This document shows positions 1-11,220 of a DNA stretch of 64,000 bases, piece after piece. The notes beneath the pieces are model-generated. The model worked only from the letters and a program-made list of their open reading frames with translations, did no database searches and was not told where the DNA came from. The translations under genes and the position numbers were made by a program. Source of the stretch: Otatea glauca (lineage: Eukaryota > Streptophyta > Magnoliopsida > Poales > Poaceae); the NCBI GenBank assembly GCA_036346275.1, contig CM070723.1, positions 48,252,743-48,316,742 on the forward strand, read 5' to 3'. Position 1 is the first letter of the stretch. Each line of letters opens with the position of its first letter.

Positions 1-428
1 GAAACCGAAGCGGTCGCCAAACCGACTAGGCCAATGGTTTCGTTTGTTATTTTCAGGCACAGCTAGAAGCCGGACGGTTCGGAAAAAACCACTTGGTTCA
101 CCGGTTTAGACAAAAACCACCCGGCTCGACCGGCTTTTTGGCCCATTTGCATGAACTGTCTTCCAACTAAACCGAAATGCTGGACTCGCTGGTTCCGAAT
201 TTCCAGTTTAGCCGCCGGTCCGGTTCTAATAAGCAGATCAATGGTCGGTTCATCCGTGCGTATCAAAATGATCCGTGTTAATAAACTGTTGAAAGGTGTT
301 CGATTTTGCTGGTATTGTAACACGATCTGAGTTCCACGTACGAATATTCGTGAGATTTTTCTTGTACTTCTGAGCTGTACGCATGCATTTTGATTTCTGA
401 CACAACTCTTATATAGGAAAACTAACAT
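1..428. other. unassigned sequence left of the Harbinger element
   Basis: I recognise no gene here. The stretch is rich in short CCGGTT/AACCGG words (for example around 60-125 and 190-225), which suggests an old transposon end. No terminal repeat or target duplication can be paired inside the window. The longest open frame is on the minus strand (63-428) and matches no family I know, so I did not call it. Confidence 0.3.
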
Positions 429-811
429 TAAGGCTATCTTTAATAGTATTTTTTAAATCTGGATCCCTATATCCTCATATACAAAATTCTCTAAAAAGAT
501 TATTTCCCTATATATCTTCCCTCTCCAACAACATTCCTTAAATCCTACTCTCTATTTTCTCCCTCCTATATTATAATGATATTTCATAACCGCCATATGA
601 GCCACGTTTATTTTTTACCGGAAAAAATTTGATCGGCTATTTTTAATTGCGGGGGTCTAAAATTTGAAATTCATTGTAACGGCTATATTTTTAAGCTATA
701 TATACATAGTCATTTGCATGCTAGACTATATCGAGACTATTTCGCTGATCCTCCGGTCTACGGTCCAACTTTCTTTCGCCGCAGGTTTACAATGAGAAAT
801 ATTTTATTTCT

Positions 812-1022
812 TTGTATTTTTGGTTGATCATGTTGTCTATGGCTCATTCTTCTTTTCGGCGCAGGTTTAGAATGAGTCGTTATCTATTTCTTCGCATATT
901 ACATGCTATAGAAGCCCATGATGATTATTTTGTTCAAAAAAGGAATTCGGAACAGGGAAACTCACCACCAGCTTCAAGACGATCTAGTGGAGCACTTATG
1001 GCAACGTTATGGAGGGGTGTAA
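812..1022 (+). pseudogene. Harbinger (Plant_tran) transposase, internally deleted
   Basis: The peptide from about 854 reads FRRRFRMSRYLFLRIL and continues EAHDDYFVQKR, which is the conserved N-terminal block of plant PIF/Harbinger nucleases (Plant_tran family, HARBI1-like). In another frame, 963-1022 encodes HHQLQDDLVEHLWQRYGGV followed by TAA, which matches the extreme C-terminus of the same family. The whole DDE catalytic middle, normally about 300 residues, is missing, and the two ends are joined out of frame. A second degenerate copy of the FRRRF coding stretch lies just upstream (about 777-812), as if by local duplication. The product cannot be functional. The relic fixes the superfamily of the surrounding element and gives its coding orientation as plus. 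Confidence 0.8.
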
Positions 1023-1776
1023 TTCAGTAGTGTTTTAATTATGTACTAATTTATATTTTATATGTATTGTAATGGAAATATTTAAATGAAGAAGTTTATG
1101 ACTCCATCACCTTCTGAGTTGGCAATAGATCTTTAATACTTTTGATCTTCACTTTATTCACAAACCATCTAATGCAGTTAACCATCTAACGATGGTCAAA
1201 AATCATGCAAGCCATTACTCAGTCAAGCCAATAAGCATCTCTCGGGTATTTATTTTCTATCCAGACTGAAATATGTATGTATACAATATCTGAAGAACAA
1301 CTCTAATAAAAGATGTAGCGTGGGAAGGAAAATTTAGCTTTGAATTTTGCCATCAACGCTCATATTAAGAAAAAGGAAAAGAAATTCCACACTAAAGAAG
1401 ATCAAACTTGTAACCAAACTTCCACACTAATTTAGCATTAAATGCAGGGTATGCTGCTAGTATAAACCACAGGCGACAATAACAACCAAAGAGGCATCAT
1501 ACAACTTTTTCAAATCATTCAATTACTGACATACTGAATGAGCAGTTGTTTCTTGTTTTGGTATAATCAGCATTGTCACATAGTAAGTTCCATCTCTATG
1601 AAAATAAGCAGAAAAAGTTTCAAGATCTAAATCTGATCTCTCTGCAAATAAGCAAAAAAAAAATAGTTTCAAGATCTAAATCTGAAAATAGCATGCTTGT
1701 CAGTTGTCGCATTTGTAAATTCACCTTCCCACCGCACTTACGAATGAAGCAAGTTCCATGAATTCATATGTCAATC

Positions 1777-2330
1777 TCACTGACTGAAGAGCATGCATAA
1801 AGCAGTTATGTCATCTAAAACTTCAGGTTCTTCACATGCTCCTAGCAACAGAGCACACAGAGACAAAGATATGAGAAATGAAATAGAATGTACTATTTGC
1901 ATGTCATGCAAAACGCTAGATGTCGAAGACTGCCCCACTGAAGATCTTGATTGCTCATCAAAGTATTCAGGGTCATGGCTAAAAGAAACATCACCAAAGC
2001 TCGAAAGGTCTTCTATCCAGGAAACGATAGGAGATGGGAAATGGTGCTTCACAAGGTAGGAACCAACATCACGATCTCTTACCGTTCGAAGATTAACTTG
2101 GCAGTGGACGATTTTTTGAGCATCAGCAATGTCTACATACATCGAATTACTTGCTGTTGAATGTGTCCCGCATTTCCTCGAACTGATTTCATACCTGCCA
2201 TTCAGCATCAGATATGTCAAGAAATCGCATAGCAGGGATACAGTTGAGATGCAGAAGAGACAAGTATGATATACCTCTGCAATAAGATGGTCGAGGCAGG
2301 TCGTCGTAAATCGTGACACCAAATTTCAAC
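1777..2330 (-). other. unidentified open frame inside the Harbinger element, possible captured exon
   Basis: A minus-strand open frame of about 180 codons runs down to 1777. Its middle part (about 1900-2200) has ordinary, non-repetitive protein composition, and a plausible acceptor (TGGCAG before GTATGAAATC, about 2200) precedes it. I do not recognise the protein. The N-terminal part before the acceptor is hydrophobic and looks like translated intron. It lies downstream of, and on the same strand as, the captured EXO70A1-type exon, so the two could belong to one chimeric transcript. It could equally be a chance frame. Confidence 0.25.
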
Positions 2331-2973
2331 CTGCAAATCGCAAAATCTCAAACAATCAGACACATCAAAGAAAAAAGTGATGGATTTTTTTTGAAAAATA
2401 AAGCAGCTTCAGGAGCCGCTCAACAACACCAGCACAAAGCGTCAAGCATCAATTAGACAAACTAAACGAAGTTGTTTTTTAAATCCTATAAAGACAAAAA
2501 CAACATCATGTAGAAGTAGTACTGCCATAAGCCCACATAACCATTATCTCCACTACACTGCGCAAAGCCTCAAACCGAGAAGTTCATAAGCAATTGAAGC
2601 AATTGAAGACGATGCATTCACAAATCACAACAAACAAATTGGCAGATCAATTGGAGCGTACCGTGTTGCTTCGAAGAACAAAAACCCAACCACTGCTGAT
2701 TAAATAAAACGCCTGTAGTAATAATTCGAATTAAGAAGGACCAGCTTATCACTAACCAACAGCAGCACTTAAATCCTCAAACCCAAAATAATTCAGTTAA
2801 AATCACTGAGGCACAATCTACTCTCCTGCAGAGCCACCGACCTATGATCTGAGATTGCGCCCGTCGGCGAGCTCCTCCTCGCGGTCGCGCTTCCGCGTCG
2901 TGAGAACACCAGGAGAAAGCTAGGCACGCACGAAACCTAAGATAAGCGCATCTGTGGCCAGGGGATTGCGCAC

Positions 2974-3111
2974 CTGGATGGGACGCATGGCGGCTTCGAG
3001 CGCGGAGAGGCGGCTGTCGAAGGAGCCAAGGATGGAGACGACCGCGTCATTGTCGATCGCTCTTCTGCGGCGACTCCGCAAGAAGGCAGCGCGCGCACGC
3101 CAGCTCTCCAT
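2974..3111 (-). pseudogene. EXO70A1-type first exon fragment (exocyst subunit), captured
   Basis: The minus strand encodes 46 codons from an ATG at 3111. The second half carries VVSILGSFDSRLSALEAAM followed by RPIQ, the signature of the N-terminal helix of plant EXO70A1 exocyst subunits. It ends at a clean donor (CCATCCAG then GTGCGC at 2973), as the native gene does after MRP(I/T)Q. EXO70 helps tether secretory vesicles to the plasma membrane. No following EXO70 exon (VRTHA...) is found downstream, so this is an isolated exon plus some intron. The first 20 codons, rich in arginine, do not resemble EXO70 and may be local sequence. An overlapping frame from 3272 encodes a hydrophobic segment (VYIAVVLFLFVVFTLAA) and could be an unrelated 5' exon. 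The assignment rests on remembered family sequence. Confidence 0.65.
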
Positions 3112-3588
3112 CTCTCACCAAACAACGCCGCCGCGAGCGTGAAGACGACGAAGAGGAAGAGGACGACGGCGATATAGACTGGGCCGAGTGGCGACCGGGT
3201 CGGGGACGGAGTGGTGACCGGGTCGAGGACGACGGGGATGCAGACTTCCTCCAGGGCGCTCGCCGCCTCCAAGATCCAAGCGGGCGTGGGAGGGATCGGC
3301 CGTTGGCCTCCTTCGCGATAGGGAAAGGAACGAGGAATGGAGAGAGAATCCTAAGATTTCAAAATTCTCTCTTATCTCTAAAAATACAGAACGAAATAAA
3401 GCATCTATTGGAGCTTCGTTTTCAGCACTGTAGCTTCATTTGTCCTACTTTTTTCCGTTAAGGAATGAGGATGGAGAAGCTTTTGGAGATAGCCTAACGG
3501 TGAATGTCACTTTTCCTCTAACGAAATATTAAAAAATCTAAGAAAATCTGAAATAATCTAAATTTTAGAATTTACAGGATCGTCTCAC

Positions 3589-3815
3589 ATAAACGGAAAT
3601 CCTTTGCAAAATTTTCAAAACCACAAGCCCTTTTTTGCAAAAGTGCAGAAGTCCTTTTTTGCAAAAGTATCAGCCAAGGATCCTCTGAAAATTTTCCAAA
3701 AGAGGAGCCCTTTTTCGCAAAAAGGCCAACCAATTATCCCTTGCAAATTTTCTAAAACTAGGGAGATTTTTTGCAAAATAGCCATAGGAAGTTTTCCGCA
3801 AAAATGACATGTAGT
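3589..3815. repeat. imperfect tandem repeat, about 56-73 bp unit
   Basis: Three diverged units each end in a run like CCCTTTTTTGCAAAA preceded by AAAATTTTC-AAAA. The second and third units are about 56 bp each and the first is longer. The repeat lies between the Harbinger element and the presumed 3' UTR of the SHL-like gene. The open frame that crosses it on the minus strand is only a product of the repeat. Confidence 0.6.
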
Positions 3816-4341
3816 AAAGGAGGTGTGCTTTTGGTAACAGAAAGGCAATTTTAATGTACCAAAATTTCCAACATCACCAATCTTCGAACACATTTTGTAT
3901 TCATGCATGCAAGCAAACTCTGCAACTAATGCAAATGCAGGTTTCCCCCAGTTGCAACTACCACACAGAGATACCTGAATTACAAGTCTCTTTGAAACAG
4001 AAAAAAAAAGTCCACATGACGATACAAGATTTGACAAGAACAAACATAAAGACTGGCCAGGCACAGCTGCATCGCAAGTACTATTTCTGAATGGTACCAG
4101 AGTCCTAATGCCCACAGGTGAGCTTGATCGCCCTATGCTACCATACTACACATACTCTGACACGAACATGCAAATCCTGTTGTCTCCTAATACAATAATC
4201 TCAGGTTGAAAGTTATGTACACCGGGTGCCTGACATTAGGGAGTGACTCCAGAGTCACCAACTGCAACGACAAATAACATTACAGACCTCAAACTTGAGA
4301 AGGCTTTGTACATCCATGTGAAAATAAATTAATTCAGGCGG

Positions 4342-7300
4342 TCACTTTCTCCGTCTTTTTGACTCCACCTGCTGAAGAGATCAGTGTATGGATTATAGTC
4401 ATCTATCCAATGGTTAGCACTAGCACCTCGCTCTGATCACAGAATAGATTTTTAGAATTTCAGAACGTAAGCTGAGTTTTCCAAATAAAAAGAACAAGAT
4501 AATGCATTCAGCTCGGAATGGGTTCAATTTCTTGTCGGATTTGATTATGCATGAACCAGCATAGGAGTAAAATTGTAAAAGCTAGGCTAGTTCAGTACCA
4601 CGAGAAAAGAGTATCATAATCACCAGAGTACTCAATATAAAGGTTGTAAAAAGACAAAAACTCTTTTACTACTATATGAATATACTGCTATTGCTTCCTA
4701 ATTGGTACTTCAGTCATTAAATTCTGGATATTGGTTTGACTGCAGAAGCAGCAGAACAGGACAGCCCTCTCCTGTTATAGTTAGCGGCAATGCATTATTA
4801 TTATTGCAAATTATGTGTAATTCCCCCTATTTAAATTAAAATTGTATTATCGTCATATTATTCATATTTGTCATAATAACAAAACAAACAAGACACCAAT
4901 GATACTTCAGTTATCACATCACATCATAGTTTACCTTTTCTTCTGATTGCGCTGTGGCTTCATGAGAATTCTCAGCCATCTTTCCATTTTCAGCGGTACA
5001 GCCCTGGCAGAAAAAATGCTCGAGTTTCTTTGCTTCTTTGGTAGTCATTCCAATGCAAGAAGGGTGAAACCTGGACAGCGAATACAGTAGTTGCATAACG
5101 TCAAAAGGATTTCCAAATATTGCTGGAGACAGTTCATTCAATAATAAAAGAGAGGAAGGAATGGACAAGACAATTTTAAAGTTTTATGCCATGTACTTTG
5201 TACTAAAAATGTATGTATGAAATGTAGAACAACATTACTCTAGTCAAAAGCAACTCGATTCAACTATCCAGCACCTAAATCAGACTTTTGATGGCAGATT
5301 GTACGAGCTATTAAGCTAACAGTGTCGTAGCAAGTTGGCATGCTGTTATGGACCCTTTTGGGGGAAAGTATTATATTCGACAAAGTTCTATTCCTGGCTG
5401 AAATAATTATTCAGACAGGTGCTAGACCTGGCTGTATATGATTAAGTTAAATTAGCTGCTCTTTTTTTTTGCCAATTTATTTAGATAGTTCCCACCTCTT
5501 ATATTGGTTTTCTTATTATATAAAGGATTGTATTAGAAATTTAGGAGCAAGTAAGTAAAGAAAAAGTTTCCCTTCTCTCTACAGTGCCACAGCACGGAAG
5601 GAGCCTGTGGCAGCTGCCAGCTGGAGCAGTGCCTCCTCTCGTTACTATATAGGCTCCGCCTCACAGCTCGGTCGTGTTGCGCCTCCACATGCCCAAAAAT
5701 ACTTCGCTATTTTTATGTTTTTTTGTTAAAGAGAGTTTTTAGGGAGATATAATTTGTTTGTTGGTATATTGTTTTTCTTTTAAGAGAATATTTAGGAAGA
5801 TGTAATTTATTTGTTGGTATATTGTTTTTCCGTTTTTGTTAGGGATTTTTTAGGGAGGTGGAGTAGGAGAGGCAGATGAACCACCACCACTAGCTTCTTT
5901 TAAAGTAGTAAAGATATAACCTACATTCCCCCTTCAAAACATCAGCCCACAACACATGCTTCAATAAATTAACACGGCTATGTAACTATAGAGACATGAA
6001 ATGCATATCAAGAAGCTGGAATTTAGAGTTTTGGACATTATGCGATTGTTATGCCCTTAATGGTCTGCACAAATTCATAGACAATTAATTTCTTTGATGC
6101 TTGTGGACAAATAGAACCAACCAGCCATTTATTCTGGATGTTGCAAATGTAAAAGCATATACTCCCTCTGGTCACAAATAGTTGTCATTTTGGACATCGA
6201 CACGGTTTCCAAAACACAACTTTGACCATTAATTTCTATTATAATATAGTAATAAAACCCAATAAAATTATAATATTATGAATGTACTTTTCGAGATAAA
6301 TCTACACATGATTTTCATGTATCCAATTTAAATATTTTAAAAGATATTGATAATCAAAGTTTCGAAAGTTTGACTATACGTATGTCCAAAACGACAACTA
6401 TTTGTGATTGGAGGGAGTATGCATCTCTGACTGCTTACAAATCGCTGCCCGTCCCAATAGAAAAGCATAAAATAAAGGAGCTTATCATCTTTATTCTTTA
6501 GATAAATGCTTTGCTGCCTTATGACATAATAAACCCCTCATGACCGGAAACTATACAAATCAAATGTAGCTTGGAAAATTTAACCTAATTTAAGCTCAGT
6601 ATCCAATACATTCGGTTTTAGCCAAGGAACAAGTCAAGAGAGAGTATGCTGATTTTTGGATATTTTGGTCCTCTGGAGGACAAATCTGAATCAAATATCA
6701 AGCTACACTATAAAGAAACCGAACATAAGTACAACAAACAAAGTAACTCGTTTTCGGCCAATTTGGTACAGTTAAGGTTTGTTACTTTGCCACAATTATT
6801 GTTCACGCACTCCTATGTATGTCCTGTCTTAAACGCAATACACCCACATCCATTCATAGACAAACAAAATGGACTATCCAATTTACACAATGCACCATAG
6901 GGAGAAAAAAAAGTACATGTAGCACCCACGTGGCTCAGGTAAAAATGACTTTTGAGGAGTTACTATGTCTTGACTCTTGATCAAATGTTCCATTTACTCA
7001 CCAGTCAGAGCATTCCTCACATTGGATCATAAGGTCATCAGGATTGTACGGCATCTCACACTTGCAAAACCTGTTGCATTGTTTACAAAAGGATTTCAGA
7101 AAAGTAAACAAAGAATGATTTTGATTCAAGAACTGCATATAAATAAAAGTAGCAGAGAGCGGAGGCAGGCAAAACCTAAGTCCCTAACAACAAAGAGGAA
7201 TTTGGTTGAGAATACTACGGGGGTAAAAGAAATGTTCACAATAATTTTATGTCCCAATCAGCCACCTAATCACAATTGCAGCCAAACAAGTTTTATCAAG

Positions 7301-9749
7301 GTCATCCGGATTCAGAGCTACAATAGTAAAACATGCCATCCAATCTGATGGAATGTCATACTGTGGTCAAATAATTGGAACAGAACCACATGAAAAGGAA
7401 CCACCAAACACATCATATATTATGGTCAAATAATTAGCTCATTATCATCGCAAAGAGCTATAAATTGGAAAACACCATCCAAGTTGAGAATGACATGTAA
7501 GGCCACATGTCATCCTCACATTGGATGGTATTTTCCAAATTGGTGATCTATGTGATGATACTGAGCATTATTGCCCTATCTTTATAAATATAGAAGGCTC
7601 ATGTGAAATCCGCAAAGAAAGCTGTGGAAACCATTGGACAGCCAACATGATACTAAAATTTGGAAATTACCATCTACATAATAGATTAATAGTTTGCTAA
7701 TTTCAAAGCTCAAAAGACACATTGCCAAATCCTGTTACGAAATTGCAATATCCAAGGACGTGTTTTCAAAATAATCACATTGTAGAAGTTGGATTGAATT
7801 CTTACACAGCAATGCGGTCGGGCACGAAGCTGCCTGTAGTTGATTTGTACTCAAAGCGACAGAAGAAGTCCTCAGCATTGACAGAATCCAGCTTTGTGTA
7901 GCTACGGAAGCTGTGGACATTGCATTTCCCCTCAATGGTGTCAGCACTCTGTACATCATAGTGGTCAGAGAGGAATACCTCTTTGGCACCATGAAATGGC
8001 CGCCTTCCACCAATGGATTCCTCTGGCCGATAGTACCACCGCACCCGTACTCTCACATTTGTGCCTCGAGACCCTGCTGCCTCAATTGCCTCAACTCTTG
8101 CCACGTAGGGTGGCTTCGATGAATCAGATGCCCTCATTAGCACACAATCCACGGCTGGAAAAAACAAATGGGAGGATCAGACAAATATCAAATTAGGTCA
8201 ATTCAGTGCTCATGGTAAATAGGTCATCATCAAAATGTTAAGCTGGTGTTGAATTGTATGACAGTGGTAATCTAAGAGCATAAGGAATATGAGGTGCTTA
8301 GTGCTTACAGTGGAACATAACATGCAGCAAATAAAATGGTGATGAAAGCATCAAGGTTCTTTGGTATCATAAAACATCTACGTATTAAGATTAAACAAAG
8401 GGTTCAAGCTAGAGGATTCATCTGATTTTACAGAGATTGGTGCAACAAGTAACTAGTGCAGTCATGTTTAAGTAACCTTGTTTTCGTGCCAAAAATTTTC
8501 AATATAAACAGAATGTCAGAATCAGACACATCTTAAGAAAGTTTTAAGCTTTGTATAAGATAGATTAGCAGAAGGCATGCTACAGATTTGAAGTAATCTA
8601 TTCAATACCACAGAAAGAGAAAGAGTTAATAATAGATAAATAGGGTAAAATGTTGAATTGTCATGAAAAGTTTAGAGCACGTTATCTAGCCAAAACAAAG
8701 CTTTAAGATGGCTAGCTGGTTAATATTCATTAATTAGCTTAACTCACAGCCCAAACAGGAAGTACACCTTTTTTTTGGACAAACAGCGAAGCACACCAAA
8801 TATGGTAACTCGCCCTACGAAAAGTTTCTATCCAGACCGAGTTAAAAGAAGCTACATTTGCATATGAAGCGTTTATTATTCATGCAAACGTCTGGACTCT
8901 AAAGCACATACAATCAGAACTAATATCAACACAACTAAAATGTTAATTTGGCGATGCTAAATTGCTATTAGAAAACTTTTTATTGGCAACAAGTCAACAC
9001 TATAGTCTGAAGTCAGACTACTGGACTATTTCTAGCAAAACGATTCTGCTCATAGCACTAAATTGTAAGTTGCAACACAAACACAGAGTTAAGAATGGAG
9101 TGAACTGGACATAATCTATATAGGAAGCCAAACAGCACTAAGCTTATAACAGAACTCAAAGCACATAACTTTTCCCACTATCTATCCTTAAGATTAACCA
9201 ACTTAACGCGCTCACACGTGTGAAAGAGATGTAAATCCATGCAGGAATACCTACAAATGTTAACTTTCGAACAGACTCACTATATTTACCCTCAAACAAA
9301 AGAAAAAGGAAAGGCAACAACTATACTGCAGAGAATTGCCATTAGCATGTTGATCTGCCTCTAATATTCCACTCTATGCGCTAATTGCTCCCCAGCCTAA
9401 TTAGACTGACATCGTGTTTATCTCCGCAGTGAACAGCGAAAGATTATTTTCTTTCCACGATAGAAGAACACAAACCATGAGCCTTAATATCATTTCACAC
9501 CAAAATAACAGAGCAATTCAAAAGGCACAAACAAAGCAAACAATTTTCACGACATTAAAGTAGGGCTCGAAAACCTAGACCCGCCGATCCAGGACCCCCC
9601 ACCAAAATCCACAAAATTTCCCCCAAAAACCCGCGGAAATTCCGGGCCAGAGGGAGGAGCCGAGGAGGGCGGGCCTCACGCTTGATGACTTTGTCGGACC
9701 CCTTGATGGTGTAGGACTCGAGGATCCGCTTGGGTGGCCGCTTCGCCAT
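4342..9749 (-). CDS. SHL: SHORT LIFE (SHL/EBS)-like BAH-PHD histone reader, five exons
   Basis: The exons on the minus strand are 9749-9680, 8154-7806, 7070-7002, 5070-4935 and 4368-4342. All have GT/AG boundaries and together give 216 residues; the Arabidopsis homologue has about 228. The start MAKRPPKRILESYTIKGSDK matches the family N-terminus. A BAH domain follows at roughly residues 24-140 (VRWYYRPEESIGGRR, FLSDHYDVQSADTIEGKC). A C4HC3 PHD finger lies at about 140-190 (FCKCEMPYNPDDLM, CEECSDW, FHPSC, FFCQGC), and a basic tail VESKRRRK ends the protein. In Arabidopsis the BAH domain reads H3K27me3 and the PHD finger reads H3K4 methylation, and the proteins repress flowering in the nucleus. 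The third exon is only 69 bp and the last only 27 bp, so automatic annotation may miss both. All five exons join in frame with no stop, so I read this as an active gene. SHL fits better than EBS because of the N-terminus and tail. Confidence 0.93.
5440..5930. repeat. repeat-like insert in SHL intron 3, with a 2x tandem unit
   Basis: This block interrupts intron 3 of the SHL-like gene. At about 5729-5850 a unit of some 55 bp (TTTAGGGAGATATAATTTG... to ...GGTATATTGTTTTTC) occurs twice, with a partial third. The block ends near CTAGCTTCTTTTAAAGTAGT, wording I associate with grass transposon ends, but I cannot pair termini or a target duplication, so the class stays open. Confidence 0.35.
6162..6417. 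mobile_element. Stowaway (Tc1/mariner) MITE in SHL intron 3
   Basis: The ends CTCCCTCTGGTCACAAATAG and its mirror CTATTTGTGATTGGAGGGAG form the classic Stowaway terminal inverted repeat. TA dinucleotides flank both sides (6160-6161 and 6418-6419), the expected target duplication. At 256 bp and AT-rich it is typical in size. Diverged relatives occur at 38551-38662 and 43148-43373. Confidence 0.92.
7427..7573. mobile_element. near-complete hairpin (foldback MITE) in SHL intron 2
   Basis: The two halves of this segment are reverse complements over almost their whole length. The left arm (AATTGGAAAACACCATCCAA ... GACATGT) pairs with the right arm (ACATGTCATCC ... TTTTCCAAATT), and outer pairing continues through GCTCATTATCATC and GATGATACTGAGC. 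The loop is only a few bases near 7500. It lies in an intron of a transcribed gene, so its RNA could fold into a stem of about 65-70 bp. No target duplication is clear. Confidence 0.75.
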
Positions 9750-11212
9750 GGGCGCGGCACGACGGCGACGGCGAGAAGGGGGGTGGAGCGGGCCGGGGCG
9801 CGGCTAGGGTTTGTAGGAGGAGACGACGAGAATACGGGGGATTTTTCTTTGTTTTGGTGTTTTTTTTTTTTTTGGTTTCGAAAATGTCGAGGCTTTTTTT
9901 TTACCGCCTCCCTCGCTCAGTCGCGCTTTTCTCTCGTGCGAGACGATTTGATGCGAGCGGTAAAAGTTAGTTTTGGTGGTTACGCCTCTTCGAGGGGGTT
10001 GTGGTAAATCGGTGGCGGTAAAAATTGCCGCGAAGCGCGGGGGTACGTGTCCGCCGTTGATGCGTCGAGGGAGCCGGGAGGGGTGAATCGTGGCCGTCGA
10101 TTGAGTGGAAGAGGTGATGGCGAGCCGTGTACGTTGTGCTTCTGGTTCTGGAAGGGAGCTGGAATGGACGGCCGTACGGACTACGGATGGATGGATTGAC
10201 CTCGAGTACCTGCCATTCAATTACGAATTTTTTATTTGTTTTTGACCCTTGCGAATGTTTTTATAATATGGTTTTCTTTTAAATCACTCGTAGATTTAAT
10301 ACCCACGAGTTATATTTCGTGCTTAGGGAGCTCGACAAGTTGTCACCCATGCCAAAATTCATACCGAGCTTCCCTTTCTCGACATGATCAAATTTACCGA
10401 TTAATTACTAATTTAATCATACTACTTAAAATAATCAATTAATTAAATCACTAATTAATCAAATTCTTATTTAATATCTTGATTAACTAGCGAACCGCAA
10501 ATCCTTCCGAGCCAACGGGGCTCGGTAGATGGCTGCCGAGCAGAAGAGATCCCTGCACGGCAAGTGACTCATGTTGACTGTCATGCTTTTCGAGTTTATA
10601 AAGAGCTAGTTTCGTAAATTCGAACGAAGAGAAACTAAATTTGTAAATAAAACGAATTTTAGAGACCTACAAAATGACAGATTCTTCAATTGCATAGTGG
10701 TACAAATTATATGATGCCGTGCAATGCAATGTAATGCAGAGATATTACTACTCGAATTAAGTTCGGGCGATAAAAGAAAAAAGAAAAAAAAAGACAATAG
10801 TTGCGTACTTGCATATGATGTGCATTTTTTCACGTAAGTGAATCCTAATTCCTAAGTATACTGTATTTCATGTCAATACGGTCCAGTAAGAGGGCTTGTT
10901 CGAATGGTCATGATGTCACCGTAAGAAAAACATGATGTATGTGTGTTATCCATATATCTAAAAACAATTAGTAAAACTCATGTAGATACTTTGCTTCGAG
11001 GGAAAAAACAATTCCAACAATAATATTAAAGATAAAAATACAAAATGTTATAAATTCTCTAATTGGAGTAATAGAGATGTACAACTAAGGAGATCGATCG
11101 ATGTTTCTGGCATAAAGGAAAATACAGATAAGGAGGCCGATTGATGCTCCAATCCAAAAGGAGCCTGATGTCGGCACGTGAACATCTGTAGCTGGCAGCA
11201 GCTGCTGCTTGT
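9750..11212. other. SHL upstream region and intergenic sequence
   Basis: The first 300 bases upstream of the SHL start codon are GC-rich with long T/A runs (9855-9905), fitting a 5' UTR and promoter. I cannot place a TATA box or transcription start. From about 10230 the sequence becomes AT-rich. I see no gene, and the short open frames are unlike any known protein. Confidence 0.4.
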
Positions 11213-11220
11213 GTTGCAGT

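Larger units (their letters stand above)
432..3494. mobile_element. PIF/Harbinger-type element carrying captured host sequence (Pack-type)
   Basis: The element begins GGCTATCTTTAATAG at 432, and the reverse complement of its right end reads GGCTATCTCCAAAAG, a 12/15 terminal inverted repeat. It is flanked on both sides by TAA (429-431 and 3495-3497), the 3-bp target duplication typical of PIF/Harbinger transposons. Both subterminal regions share the word CATTCCTTAA. Inside are a collapsed Harbinger nuclease relic near the left end and, on the minus strand, a GC-rich first-exon region that includes an EXO70A1-type exon. The element is non-autonomous. Three independent signals (repeat, duplication, transposase relic) agree. 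The cargo could have been acquired by the transposon or could itself be a later insertion, though no second set of ends is visible. Confidence 0.75.

Noticed and set aside
3615..4115. 166-codon minus-strand frame next to SHL
   Set aside because: It crosses the tandem repeat and the likely SHL 3' UTR; the translated words (GKLPMAIL, KGLLFWK) come from the repeat units and match no family.
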